Part shown: piece after piece, positions 36,318 through 45,549 of the stretch
Layout: every line of letters starts with the position of its first letter
Numbering within the stretch: position 1 is the first letter of the stretch
Assembly: GCA_017508245.1 (NCBI GenBank)
Contig: JAFVZI010000001.1
Span: forward strand, 1-61,606
Direction of reading: 5' to 3'
Origin: Helicobacteraceae bacterium
GTDB taxonomy: Bacteria; Campylobacterota; Campylobacteria; Campylobacterales; Helicobacteraceae
Length of the DNA stretch: 61,606 nt
Program-made: the position numbers and the translations under genes
The notes under the pieces: model-generated
The model's input: only the letters and a program-made list of their open reading frames with translations
What the model was told of the DNA's origin: nothing
Databases searched by the model: none

Positions 36318-37580
36318 CTACAAAATATCTTTTGGCGTGCTTAATCTACCGCTTACAGCACTGGCAGCTGCTACTTCAGGCGAAGCAAGATATACTTCGC
36401 TTGTTGTATGCCCCATACGTCCGACAAAATTTCTATTTGTCGTTGCTACACATCGTTCATTTGCCGCTAGAATCCCCATATGCCCACCAAGACAAGGTCC
36501 GCACGTAGGAGTAGATACAACAGCACCAGCTTTTATAAAAGTTTCTAAATAGCCACGATTAATGCATTCTAAATATATATTTTGAGTAGCTGGAATAATG
36601 ATACAACGCGTATTTTTAGCGATTTTTCTATCTTTTAGAATCTTAGCTGCTACCTCCATATCGCTAAGTCTGCCATTTGTGCATGAACCAATAACAACTT
36701 GATCTATTTTGATTTCACCCCAATTATTGCTTTCTTTTGTGTTTTCTGGTAGGTGCGGAAATGCAACAGTATGATCTATCGAATCTAAATCAATATCAAA
36801 AATTTGTTCATATTCTGCATCATCATCAGGTTGATAGATTCTAAATTCTTTATTTGTACGTCCTTTTGCATAGGCAATTGTAATATCATCAACTTCAAAG
36901 ATTCCATTTTTGGCCCCCGCTTCAATCGCCATATTTGCAATACAAAGCCTATCATCCATAGTGAGATTCTTAAGTCCTTCACCTCCAAACTCCATACTCT
37001 TATACAATGCACCATCAACACCAATTTTCCCAATAATATGCAAAATTACATCTTTGCCACTTACATATGGGCGAAGTTTTCCTCTGATATTGAATCTTAT
37101 TGCAGATGGCACTTTAAACCAAGCTTCACCTTTTGCCATACCAATAGCCATATCTGTTGAACCAACTCCTGTAGAAAATGCACCAAGTGCTCCATAAGTA
37201 CAAGTGTGAGAATCTGCACCTATGATTAAATCACCGATAGTTACAATGCCCTGCTCTGGCAAAAGTGCGTGTTCTACACCCATATTTCCCACATCATAAT
37301 AATGTTTTATATCAAAATCATTTGCAAAGCAACGACATTGCGCACTCTGTGTAGCAGCCTTTATATCTTTATTTGGTGCGAAATGATCCATAACAAGTGA
37401 GATTTTTTCTTTATCAAATACTTTATCAAAATTTGCACTTTTAAAAGCATTTATTGCCACAGGTGTAGTAATATCATTTCCCAAAACCATATCAAGCTTT
37501 GCAATGATTAAATCTCCTACTTTTATAGAATCTAACCCTGCCCTATCTGCTAATATCTTTTGACTCATCGTCATTCCCAT
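36318..37580 (-). CDS. leuC: 3-isopropylmalate dehydratase large subunit
   Basis: The 4Fe-4S subunit of isopropylmalate isomerase, aconitase family. The 420-residue product is of the shorter archaeal-type LeuC length. It has [30 protein letters not shown], and Cys ligands in [11 protein letters not shown] and [13 protein letters not shown]. It starts one base after leuA ends, so the two are tightly coupled. Confidence 0.95.
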   Translation of the reverse strand: MGMTMSQKILADRAGLDSIKVGDLIIAKLDMVLGNDITTPVAINAFKSANFDKVFDKEKISLVMDHFAPNKDIKAATQSAQCRCFANDFDIKHYYDVGNMGVEHALLPEQGIVTIGDLIIGADSHTCTYGALGAFSTGVGSTDMAIGMAKGEAWFKVPSAIRFNIRGKLRPYVSGKDVILHIIGKIGVDGALYKSMEFGGEGLKNLTMDDRLCIANMAIEAGAKNGIFEVDDITIAYAKGRTNKEFRIYQPDDDAEYEQIFDIDLDSIDHTVAFPHLPENTKESNNWGEIKIDQVVIGSCTNGRLSDMEVAAKILKDRKIAKNTRCIIIPATQNIYLECINRGYLETFIKAGAVVSTPTCGPCLGGHMGILAANERCVATTNRNFVGRMGHTTSEVYLASPEVAAASAVSGRLSTPKDIL

Positions 37581-37581
37581 A

Positions 37582-39252
37582 TTATACCCCTTTTAAACTT
37601 TTTAATATATGATTGATAGCACTTATAAGACCATAAACCGATGCTTTTATGATATCTGTATCAATTCCCACGCCAAAATATTTTTTTCCATCGCTTACTA
37701 TATCAACATAAGAAATAGCCTTAGAACTCGATCCGCTGCTTAATGAATGCTCACTATAATCCACAATATCAAACTTAAAGCCCAAAATCTCACGCAACGC
37801 ATTTGCAACAGAATCTAGCCGTCCATTTCCACTACTTGAGATTTTTAGAGATTGATTTTTGTATTCTACATTTAGCGTAACATTGATACTCTCATCAGAA
37901 TCTCTAAAAGCAAAATCAAGCACTTTTAAATAAGATGAAAGATTTACAAAATCATTTTGAAAAATATCACAAATCTCTTTTGGACTCAATTCTTTATTCA
38001 AATTATCACTTATATTTTTGACATAATATGAAAATGCTTCCCTAAAATGCGAAGGTAAATCAATACCATAATGATTATAAAGCACATAGGCGATGCCACC
38101 TTTGCCACTTTGAGAATTTATCCTTATTACATCGCTTTCATATTCTCTACCGACATCTTTTGGATCAATCGGCAGATATGGCACACTCCAAGTTTTAAGA
38201 TTGTTTTCTTTGTGATATGCCATCCCCTTAGAAATAGCATCTTGATGAGAACCGGAAAATGCTGCAAATACAAGCTTTCCAGAATATGGCTGTCTTTCAT
38301 ATACTTGCATTTTTGTTACTTTCTCATATAAAGCACAAATTGATGGAATATCACTAAAATCGAGATTTGGATTTACTCCGTGTGAATAGAGATTCATAGC
38401 AAGAGTGACAATATCTACATTTCCTGTTCTCTCTCCATTGCCAAAAAGTGTGCCCTCAATCCTATCGCCTCCAGCAAGAATCCCTAGTTCCGCATCAGCT
38501 ACGGCACAACCTCTATCATTGTGTGGGTGGAGAGAAATTATTATATTATCCCTATTGTGCAAATTATTTGACATATACTCAACTTGACTTGCATAAATAT
38601 GTGGCAAACTCATCTCAACGGTTACAGGAAGATTGATAATAAGCTTATTATCTTTTGTAGGCTCAAAAATATCTACAACACTATTACAAACTTCAAGAGC
38701 ATAATCAATCTCTGTGCCACTAAAACTTTCTGGAGAATATTCGAATCTAAAATTTCCTTTTGTATTTCTAGCACAATCTTTTACTATTTTTGCACCATTG
38801 ATTGCAATCTGTTTTATTTCATCTTTTGATTTTCTAAAAACCTGCTCTCTTTGCACATAAGAAGTAGAATTATAAAAATGAACTATTGCATTTTTACAAC
38901 CCTCTAGGCTTGCAAAAGTCTTTTTTATGATGTGTTCTCTTGCCTGTGTAAGCACCTGTAAGCAAACGTCATCTGGTACTAAATCATTTTCAATCAATGC
39001 TCTTAAAAAGTTATATTCTGTATTGCTTGCTGCAGGAAATCCTACTTCTATTTCTTTAAATCCAATTTTTACTAAGAGTTTAAAAAATTCAATCTTTTCT
39101 TCTAAATTCATAGGAGTAATTAATGCTTGATTTCCATCGCGTAAATCAACACTACACCAAATAGGTGCAGATTCTATATATTCCTTCTTGCACCACTCTA
39201 AAGATTCCACAGGAGGCATAAAATAACCTCTTTTATATTTTTTATAATCCAT
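37582..39252 (-). CDS. leuA: 2-isopropylmalate synthase, long LEU4/type 2 form
   Basis: Condenses acetyl-CoA with 2-oxoisovalerate, the first committed step to leucine. The 556-residue protein begins [20 protein letters not shown] and has [36 protein letters not shown], and a C-terminal regulatory domain (after about 430) likely to sense leucine. Length and the [15 protein letters not shown] motif put it with the type 2 enzymes of yeast and Mycobacterium, not the roughly 510-residue form found in many Campylobacter. It heads leuACDB. The upstream gap may hold a leucine-rich leader peptide. Confidence 0.95.
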   Translation of the reverse strand: MDYKKYKRGYFMPPVESLEWCKKEYIESAPIWCSVDLRDGNQALITPMNLEEKIEFFKLLVKIGFKEIEVGFPAASNTEYNFLRALIENDLVPDDVCLQVLTQAREHIIKKTFASLEGCKNAIVHFYNSTSYVQREQVFRKSKDEIKQIAINGAKIVKDCARNTKGNFRFEYSPESFSGTEIDYALEVCNSVVDIFEPTKDNKLIINLPVTVEMSLPHIYASQVEYMSNNLHNRDNIIISLHPHNDRGCAVADAELGILAGGDRIEGTLFGNGERTGNVDIVTLAMNLYSHGVNPNLDFSDIPSICALYEKVTKMQVYERQPYSGKLVFAAFSGSHQDAISKGMAYHKENNLKTWSVPYLPIDPKDVGREYESDVIRINSQSGKGGIAYVLYNHYGIDLPSHFREAFSYYVKNISDNLNKELSPKEICDIFQNDFVNLSSYLKVLDFAFRDSDESINVTLNVEYKNQSLKISSSGNGRLDSVANALREILGFKFDIVDYSEHSLSSGSSSKAISYVDIVSDGKKYFGVGIDTDIIKASVYGLISAINHILKSLKGV

Positions 39253-39600
39253 AAATTTTCCTTGAATTTTTTAAATAAAATGGAATTTAAACTATAAAAC
39301 AATCAAAATCGACACATATTGTAATAATAAGATTCTTAAAAACATAATAAAATATTTTTGATTTTAAAATACACATACAGCTTAATTATGCTAGGAGAGC
39401 TGCTAAAGCCCTTAAAAATAAAATTTATCATTTTATAAATTTTATTTATTACTTACTTTTCAATAAGATTCAATATTTGAGCAGATAAGGAATAAATACA
39501 CAATAAAAATTCAGCAATATCATTTAAGTGATTTTTCTAATTTTCATTTTTTTGTTAGAATTGAGTTAAGCTTAAAAAATATTTCAATAAAGGTGTCATT
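39253..39600. other. Divergent intergenic region between leuA and the DASS transporter
   Basis: It holds the promoters of leuA (minus) and the transporter (plus). Visible features are a possible leucine-rich leader frame (39292-39345, minus) and a perfect A/T-only inverted repeat with 13-base arms at 39416-39428 and 39435-39447 around a 6-base loop. No tRNA or known riboswitch is recognisable. Confidence 0.6.
39292..39345 (-). CDS. Possible leucine leader peptide
   Basis: A 17-codon frame encodes MFLRILLLQYVSILIVL: six Leu, including a run of three TTA codons, 39 bases before leuA. That is what a leucine attenuation leader would look like. Against it: no clear Shine-Dalgarno site, no strong GC-rich terminator before leuA, and TTA codons are frequent by chance in such AT-rich DNA. 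Confidence 0.25.
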   Translation of the reverse strand: MFLRILLLQYVSILIVL

Positions 39601-40986
39601 ATGGATATAACTCCTCTTAGGCCTGCTATTAGTGCCCACCCTTCAAAATGGTCTCTTGGTATAATTATCGCAAATATTATTTTATTTTTTATTTTATATA
39701 AATTTTTACCATTTGATTCTAATGCAAATGCCGGAATCTGTCTATTAGTATTTATTGGAATCTTGTGGCTTACAGAAGCTATACATGTAACAATTACTGC
39801 GTTATTAATCCCTCTACTCGCAGTTGTATTAGGATTATTAGATACTGCAAATGCACTAAAATCATTTGCAAATCCTATAATATTTCTATTTTTTGGTGGA
39901 TTTGCACTGGCAACAGCCTTACATATCCAAGGAATTGATAGATTTATTGCAAATAGAATGATAGGGTTTGCAAACGGAAAACTATGGCTTGCTGTAATAA
40001 TGCTATTCGTTGCTACGGCACTTTTATCTATGTGGATTAGCAATACTGCAACTGCAGCTATCATGCTACCACTTGGACTTGGAATATTATCAAACCTAGA
40101 TACCAAAAGTGATAGAAACACTTTTGTTTTTGTATTGTTGGGTATTGCTTATAGTGCTAGTATCGGTGGATTTGGGACTATAGTCGGCTCTCCACCAAAT
40201 GCAATAGCCGCAGCAGAATTAGACCTTGATTTCTTTTCTTGGATCAAACTTGGTGTGCCATTTATGATTGTTATGCTTCCTTCTTGCATATTTTTGATGT
40301 ATCTGGTATTAAAACCTAAATTAAACGCAACATTTGACATCAAAAAAGAAAATATTGTTTGGGGTTTTCACTCAATTTCTGCAATTATCATATTTGTTAT
40401 CACTGCTATTGCGTGGATTTTTAGCACAAAAATAAGTGCGTATTTTGGAGGCATAAAAGACATAGATTCTATTATTGCGATTGCTGCAGTCATTGCTATT
40501 GGATTCACAAAAACAGCGTCTTGGGAACAAATCCAAAAAAATACAGAATGGGGAGTTTTGATGCTATTTGGAGGCGGATTGGCACTTAGTGCGATACTAA
40601 AAGATTCTGGAGCAAGCGAAGTCATGGCAAATGGAATGGTGGCATTGTTTGGTGAAAACTCGTGGATTGTCATCATTATTGCAGTCGCGACATTTATCAT
40701 TTTTCTAACAGAATTTACTAGTAATACAGCAAGTGCTGCACTTTTAGTGCCTATATTTGGAAGTGTCGGAGATGCTGTTGGTATGCCACCTGCACTTTTG
40801 GTATTGATCATAGGTTTTGGTGCAAGTTGTGCTTTTATGCTACCTGTTGCTACACCACCAAATGCAATTATTTTTGGTACAGGGCGTATTAGACAAATAG
40901 AAATGATTAAAGTTGGAATATTTTTAAATATTCTCTCTATTGTCCTTATAAGTTTATTTGCTTGGTTTATCTGGAGATTTATCTAA
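39601..40986 (+). CDS. DASS-family (SLC13) anion/dicarboxylate symporter
   Basis: A 461-residue inner-membrane transporter with about 11-12 hydrophobic segments and the two SNT motifs of the family (MWISNTATAAIMLPL and EFTSNTASAALLVP), followed by LPVATPPNAIIFGTG. Relatives import succinate, fumarate, citrate or sulfate with sodium, so a C4-dicarboxylate is a reasonable guess. AAAGGTG precedes ATG 39601. It is convergent with mnmA. Confidence 0.9.
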   Translation: MDITPLRPAISAHPSKWSLGIIIANIILFFILYKFLPFDSNANAGICLLVFIGILWLTEAIHVTITALLIPLLAVVLGLLDTANALKSFANPIIFLFFGGFALATALHIQGIDRFIANRMIGFANGKLWLAVIMLFVATALLSMWISNTATAAIMLPLGLGILSNLDTKSDRNTFVFVLLGIAYSASIGGFGTIVGSPPNAIAAAELDLDFFSWIKLGVPFMIVMLPSCIFLMYLVLKPKLNATFDIKKENIVWGFHSISAIIIFVITAIAWIFSTKISAYFGGIKDIDSIIAIAAVIAIGFTKTASWEQIQKNTEWGVLMLFGGGLALSAILKDSGASEVMANGMVALFGENSWIVIIIAVATFIIFLTEFTSNTASAALLVPIFGSVGDAVGMPPALLVLIIGFGASCAFMLPVATPPNAIIFGTGRIRQIEMIKVGIFLNILSIVLISLFAWFIWRFI

Positions 40987-41095
40987 TCTAAAGATTCTAC
41001 AAATCTAGCACATCGAAGATTCTACAAATTCACCACATTGGGGTCGCCAATTTTGGCGAGATTTATCTAATCCGAAGATTCTATAAATCCACCAC
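40975..41095. repeat. Three AAGATTCTAYAAAT-type repeats around the 3' ends of two convergent genes
   Basis: Copies at 40984-41011, 41011-41036 and 41068-41095 share the core RAAGATTCTAYAAATYYAS followed by CAC. The first and third are also preceded by the same GAGATTTATCTAATC. The first covers the transporter stop codon region and the third encodes the last residues of MnmA, so a gene end appears to have been copied. Confidence 0.8.
41044..41059. terminator. Hairpin between convergent genes
   Basis: TCGCCAA, two bases, then TTGGCGA form a perfect 7-base stem between the transporter stop (40986) and the mnmA stop (41067). It is GC-richer than its surroundings but lacks a T run, so it may be a weak two-way terminator. 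Confidence 0.45.
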
Positions 41096-42101
41096 CAAGC
41101 ACTATATCATCTTTGTATATTACTAAAGCTTGTCCATTTGCTACACCATAGACATTTTCAAGCGGAGTAGCAATAATTCTATCATCACTAATTTCAATTT
41201 GCGATTTTATAGCCTTTGAGCGATACCGTATTTTTATATCATAGATTCCATTTTTTACATTATCAAGAGATTCTATTTTTGCAATAATTTTACTTTTTTT
41301 TAAATCTTGTTTTTCTCCTACAATAACAACATTATCACTTGGATTAATATCTAGCACGTAGCTTGGGCTGTGAGAGCCTTTTATATTCAGTCCTTTTCGC
41401 TTTCCTATGGTATAGTGCATATAGCCCTTATGTTCACCGATTATGTTGCCATTTTTATCTTTGATAAATCCAGTTTTATTTACTTCTATATCTTTACTTA
41501 TTGTGCTTATATAGTCTTTTTCAACAAAACAGATTTCTTGAGAATCTTTATACTCATCTAATTCACCAAACCAAGTCATAGCACTAAAAGCCTCTTTTTT
41601 AATATTGCTTTTTAGCTTATCGCCAAGTGGAAAAATGAGCCTATCTTTTGCCTCTTTGCTTATTCCAAATAAAAAATAGCTCTGGTCTTTGCTCTTATCA
41701 AGTGCCTCTTGTATATAGTTTGTGCCATCTACTTTTTTTATCCTTGCATAATGTCCGCTTGCGATAAAATCGCAAGCAGAATCTAATGCCATTTTTAATC
41801 CCAAACCAAATTTTATATATGGATTGCACATAGCACAAGGATTTGGTGTGCGTGCATTTTGATAAGATTCTAAAAAATATCTATAAACTATTTTTTCAAA
41901 TTCTTCTTGCAAATCAATAACGCTAAATTCAATATCCAACTTTTTTGCTACTTGCCGACATTTTTCTATATAAAAATTGTGTTTTTCTTCTTTATTGTGA
42001 AGCTTCAGGTAGAATCCTCTCACCTCATATTCTTTTTTTAATAAATACGCACTGTATGAACTATCTATACCACCACTCATAAGCAATGCAACTTTTTTCA
42101 A
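41067..42101 (-). CDS. mnmA: tRNA-specific 2-thiouridylase MnmA
   Basis: Thiolates U34 of tRNA Lys, Glu and Gln; with MnmE/MnmG it completes the mnm5s2U modification. The 344-residue product has the ATP pyrophosphatase loop LLMSGGIDSSYSAYLL, first catalytic Cys in TPNPCAMCNPYIKFG, second in SQEICFVEKDY, and C-terminal barrel domains. TTG 42101 has AAGGAT upstream. The final residues are encoded within a local repeat. Confidence 0.95.
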   Translation of the reverse strand: MKKVALLMSGGIDSSYSAYLLKKEYEVRGFYLKLHNKEEKHNFYIEKCRQVAKKLDIEFSVIDLQEEFEKIVYRYFLESYQNARTPNPCAMCNPYIKFGLGLKMALDSACDFIASGHYARIKKVDGTNYIQEALDKSKDQSYFLFGISKEAKDRLIFPLGDKLKSNIKKEAFSAMTWFGELDEYKDSQEICFVEKDYISTISKDIEVNKTGFIKDKNGNIIGEHKGYMHYTIGKRKGLNIKGSHSPSYVLDINPSDNVVIVGEKQDLKKSKIIAKIESLDNVKNGIYDIKIRYRSKAIKSQIEISDDRIIATPLENVYGVANGQALVIYKDDIVLGGGFIESSD

Positions 42102-42164
42102 ATAAATCCTTTATATTGATATAAAAAGTTTATATTCTAACATTATTAAAATATTATTATAAAG

Positions 42165-42308
42165 TTACAAGACAAACAAAAAGTCCATCGATTTAACAAA
42201 AACTCGCCAAAACTCCCGATACATTTGAATATCAGCCGAGTTACCGCAAAATAGTGGTGCGATTGATTTTAGGAATAACGAAAAAAAGGAAAAGAAAGAT
42301 AAATCAAT
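42165..42308 (-). other. Coding-like relic between mnmA and the dead integrase
   Basis: A minus-strand frame of 47 codons without a start codon reads ...LKSIAPLFCGNSADIQMYRE... and ends in TAA at 42165-42167. Its composition is less AT-rich than its surroundings and looks coding, but a shorter plus-strand frame is also open. I do not recognise it; it may be a remnant of the same element as the integrase fragment. Confidence 0.3.
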
Positions 42309-42367
42309 TTAAATCTAATAATAAAGAAAATATTGATTCTAAATTCATTCGATTATAAAACAAGTAA

Positions 42368-42393
42368 AATGGGCTTTAATATAAAAGCCTATT
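42368..42393 (-). terminator. Hairpin downstream of the integrase remnant
   Basis: GGGCTTT and AAAGCCT form a stem (one G-T pair) extended by AAT/ATT, with a 6-base loop, six bases beyond the integrase stop at 42399 on the minus strand. It is a probable terminator of the original gene. Confidence 0.5.
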
Positions 42394-42398
42394 AAAAT

Positions 42399-42897
42399 TT
42401 ATAGCAAATCATTTAGCAAATTCATACATTTAACCTTTTGTTGCATATTCGCACTTCCATAGACATTCAATGTAAATGAAACGTTTTTGTGTCCAAGGAT
42501 TTCTGAAAGTGATTTTACATCAAACTCAGGTATTTCAATAGCTCTTACCGCAAATGTATGTCTTACTTCATGAAATTTTACTGATTGCAAATTATGTTTT
42601 TTTAAAAAACGGGCAAAAAAACTGCCGATATGTCCTTGGTTCTGTTGGCTTTGTTTTACCCGTTAAAAAGTATTGATTTGGATTGTCGCTATAAAATTTT
42701 TTTATAATATTTACTAGTAATGATGGAATCGGTATCATTCTTGCCAAACTTGTTGTTTTTGGTGGTCCTACGTGAATATAACTGCACCGCCTTTTTTTAT
42801 CATAGATTCGCTGGATAGTTTTACTAACAGTGATTGTTTTTTCTGTTAGCGAAATATCACACATTTGCAGCCACAAAGCTCACCAATTCTTAAACCA
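42399..42897 (-). pseudogene. Tyrosine recombinase/phage-type integrase remnant with two frameshifts
   Basis: The C-terminal part encodes the catalytic end of an integrase: KFHEVRHTFAVRAIE (H-x-x-R), LSEILGHKNVSFTLNVYG with the nucleophile Tyr. The piece just upstream reads TEPRTYRQFF but shifts frame at a run of seven T (near 42613-42619); six T would restore RQFFARFLKKHNLQSVKFHE. A second one-base loss near 42870 separates FGLRIGELCG from QMCDISLTEKTITVSKTI. The N-terminal domain is missing. No att site, cargo or partner gene is visible nearby, so this is a decayed relic. Confidence 0.85.
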
Positions 42898-42958
42898 AAT
42901 TATAATTATTTGTAGAATCTGGTACGAATAATCTAGGAGAATGAAGATAAGATAGTCT

Positions 42959-44044
42959 CTAAAATCGTATATTTTTTAGCTGTTTAAGTCGCTCTTTTAT
43001 ACTTGGGTGCGTAGCAAATAAAGTAGCAAAACCGGGCAAGAAAAACATATGTGCATAAGTAATGGCATTTTCATTGCTAATATAGGCTTTCTTTGCTGTG
43101 TTTTGCTCTATCTTATGCAACGCTTCTTTTATGCCATCCGGATTTCTTGTATATTGCACACTTGAGGCATCGGCTAAAAATTCTTTTTGTCTTGAAATCG
43201 CACTTTGAATCATTCGCGAAAATATATTTCCTATAAAGCCAACTATAATAAAAACTATCGATACTATAAGTATAGTTGCTTTATTTTTATCTCTACTTCT
43301 ACTTTTACTCATACTCCTTAACATTACATTACCAATCGTGCTGACATAGCTCATCGCAAATATGATTGAAATAAGCTTCATATTTAGCTCTACATCATTA
43401 TGAAAAATATGTGAAAATTCGTGTCCGATTACACCTTGTAATTCATCTCTATCAAAAGTATCTAATGCACCTTGTGTTACAAAAATAGCAAATCTCTCTT
43501 TATATGTGCCTAGATATTCACCACTACACATAGCATTTATGCAATATTCATTTCTCAGCACAAAGACTCGAGGTATTGGCATTTGCGATGCAATAGCCAT
43601 CTCCTCTACCACATTTAATAAAATCTTTTCATTTGATACCAAAGTCTTTTTTGATAATTCTTCTGCGTTTAATTCCTTTGCGATATTGTTTATGCTGTTT
43701 CTTGATATTTTTGAAGTATTTATAAAATACCCAATGATTATGATAAAAATTAAGAATATCCCACCTATTTTAGCAAACTCTATATTGCCTTGCCTATCTT
43801 GAATATTTATTAACTCTAACATAAAAAGCAAGATTCCATATGAAGTTACAAAAATTAATGCCATCGCAGCTACAAAGACAAAATACAACCATTTAACTTT
43901 CTTTTTTGCCAATATTTGATGTTCAAAAAAATCACCCTTTGTCTCTACGCTTTTTCCTAGTATGATTTTGGTAACTAAAAATAATACAAAAGAAAAAAGT
44001 CCAATATAAGAAAAATATGAAGTATAGTTATCAATCACCCACAT
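42959..44044 (-). CDS. htpX: HtpX-like membrane zinc metalloprotease (M48)
   Basis: A 361-residue membrane protease. Hydrophobic segments lie near the N-terminus (about 12-28, 54-75, 91-107) and near 243-260. The zinc motif is GHEFSHIFHND, with the downstream Glu in SRQKEFLADASSV. HtpX-type enzymes cut damaged membrane proteins. It overlaps lemA by one base (TAATG), a pairing seen in other bacteria. The gene name is by family resemblance; relatives fused or paired with LemA may differ in role. Confidence 0.85.
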   Translation of the reverse strand: MWVIDNYTSYFSYIGLFSFVLFLVTKIILGKSVETKGDFFEHQILAKKKVKWLYFVFVAAMALIFVTSYGILLFMLELINIQDRQGNIEFAKIGGIFLIFIIIIGYFINTSKISRNSINNIAKELNAEELSKKTLVSNEKILLNVVEEMAIASQMPIPRVFVLRNEYCINAMCSGEYLGTYKERFAIFVTQGALDTFDRDELQGVIGHEFSHIFHNDVELNMKLISIIFAMSYVSTIGNVMLRSMSKSRSRDKNKATILIVSIVFIIVGFIGNIFSRMIQSAISRQKEFLADASSVQYTRNPDGIKEALHKIEQNTAKKAYISNENAITYAHMFFLPGFATLFATHPSIKERLKQLKNIRF

Positions 44045-44640
44045 TAAAACTTAATCTTTAGCGTTTCATTTAACTTTTCTCTGCCTTCTTCAAATGTGAG
44101 CAAAGGCAAATCTCTTTGAAATCTCTTAAAATATGCAGCAATTATATTGGTAGGAAAGCTTTGTTTATAAGTATTATAATTCATTACGCTGTCATTGTAT
44201 GCTTGTCTTGCAAAAGCTATTTTATTTTCAGTTGAAGCCAATTCTTCGCTTAGTTGTTTCATATTTTCATTTGCTTTTAATTCTGGGTAAGCCTCAAGCG
44301 TAATATTTAGTTTGCCTAAGGCAGATTCTAATGTATTTTCCGCCTCACTTAATCTATTTATATTCATATTACTAGAATCTTTTGCAATAGAATCTAATAT
44401 GCTTTTTGCTTCATTTCTAGCTTCTATTACTTTTCTTAATGCGTCTTCTTCATGCTGCATATATTTCTTTGCAACTTCTACTAGATTTGGTATCAAATCA
44501 TATCGCCTTTTAAGCTGCACATCGATTTGAGAAAATGCGTTTTGTGTGCGATTGAAGAAAGTCACAAGCTTGTTATAAGTGAGGGTTGCAAATACGATGA
44601 TTGCAACTATAATCAGTATTGCAATAATAAAATTAACCAT
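44044..44640 (-). CDS. lemA: LemA family protein
   Basis: A 198-residue protein with one N-terminal membrane helix (about 3-22) and a LemA helical domain: YNKLVTFFNRTQNAFSQIDV, LKRRYDLIPNLVEVAKKYM, LEAYPELKANENMKQLSEEL, and AYNDSVMNYNTYKQSFPTNI. LemA proteins are often next to membrane proteases or TPM-domain proteins; their function is not settled. It is coupled to the downstream metalloprotease gene. Confidence 0.9.
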   Translation of the reverse strand: MVNFIIAILIIVAIIVFATLTYNKLVTFFNRTQNAFSQIDVQLKRRYDLIPNLVEVAKKYMQHEEDALRKVIEARNEAKSILDSIAKDSSNMNINRLSEAENTLESALGKLNITLEAYPELKANENMKQLSEELASTENKIAFARQAYNDSVMNYNTYKQSFPTNIIAAYFKRFQRDLPLLTFEEGREKLNETLKIKF

Positions 44641-44718
44641 TTTCGATTCTCCAAAAATTTAATTTAATCTAAATACCTTCCCATTGCTGTGAGAATGACA
44701 AATAATCATTGTGCATTT

Positions 44719-45549
44719 TTAAAATTTTAGCTGCTCTAGTCTTTCTTTTTTTGTGCCTATTTCGGTTATCTGCACTCCAAAGTTTCCATCAATGATTACA
44801 ACTTCACCTTTTGCTATAACCTTATCACCAACTAGAATCTCTAGCGGGTCATTTGCAAGCTGATTTAGCTCAATAACGCTACCTATATCCATTGCAATGA
44901 CATCTTTTAAAAGCATCTTTTTTTGTCCTATTCGCACCTTGATTTGCATTTTTACATCAAGAAGCATACCAATGTTTCTAATCTCAGATGAATTTAGATT
45001 CACTAAATCATCTTTGGATTCTGCTTGTGGTGGTGTATTTGGCTTAGTATTTTGGTTGCCATTTAGTTCATTTATAATATCATAACTAAGCAAAATAATA
45101 AAATTTGAATGAATATTATTTAAATCAAATTCAAATAATACTCCATCTTTATAATTGCTAACATCTAGGGTATCAAGAATCTTAGAATCTATGGCTTTAA
45201 AATCCATTTTTGATAATTCTTTTTGACCTTTTAGAGTAGTAGATAATGCTCCAAAAATGTTAGATGAAACTTCTTTTATTGCGTCTAAATCATCGCTAGT
45301 TATGTTATCATTGCTTACACCTTCACCACCAAGCATCAAATCAGGCAATGCAGTAGCAAGGATACTAGGTGCTACAAAAGCTATCCTTGCATTATTATTA
45401 TTTTTAAGTTCTACAAAGGCAAATGGACCATCTATATTAAGATGGCTTGCCTGCATTATATTGCTATATTTTATATTTGGTTTTTGACCGGTAAGCCCTT
45501 CTATTGTTGAAATACTTTCATTTTGAATGAGATTTATAAAATTAGTCAT
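44719..45549 (-). CDS. fliY: Flagellar motor switch protein FliY
   Basis: A C-ring component related to FliN with a CheC-like N-terminal region. The 276-residue product has a CheC-like part (about 1-180) and a C-terminal SpoA domain (LLDVKMQIKVRIGQKKMLL, GSVIELNQLANDPLEILVGD, VVIIDGNFGVQITEIG). It overlaps fliM by 4 bases. In H. pylori FliY works alongside FliM and FliN in the switch. Confidence 0.93.
   Translation of the reverse strand: MTNFINLIQNESISTIEGLTGQKPNIKYSNIMQASHLNIDGPFAFVELKNNNNARIAFVAPSILATALPDLMLGGEGVSNDNITSDDLDAIKEVSSNIFGALSTTLKGQKELSKMDFKAIDSKILDTLDVSNYKDGVLFEFDLNNIHSNFIILLSYDIINELNGNQNTKPNTPPQAESKDDLVNLNSSEIRNIGMLLDVKMQIKVRIGQKKMLLKDVIAMDIGSVIELNQLANDPLEILVGDKVIAKGEVVIIDGNFGVQITEIGTKKERLEQLKF

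Noticed and set aside
39416-39447. The 13-base inverted repeat as a leu attenuator
   Set aside because: It is made only of A and T, lies upstream of the leader frame relative to leuA, and is likely by chance in such DNA.
42399-44640. A prophage or integrative island here
   Set aside because: Only an integrase remnant and a short unexplained block are present; htpX and lemA are ordinary chromosomal genes.
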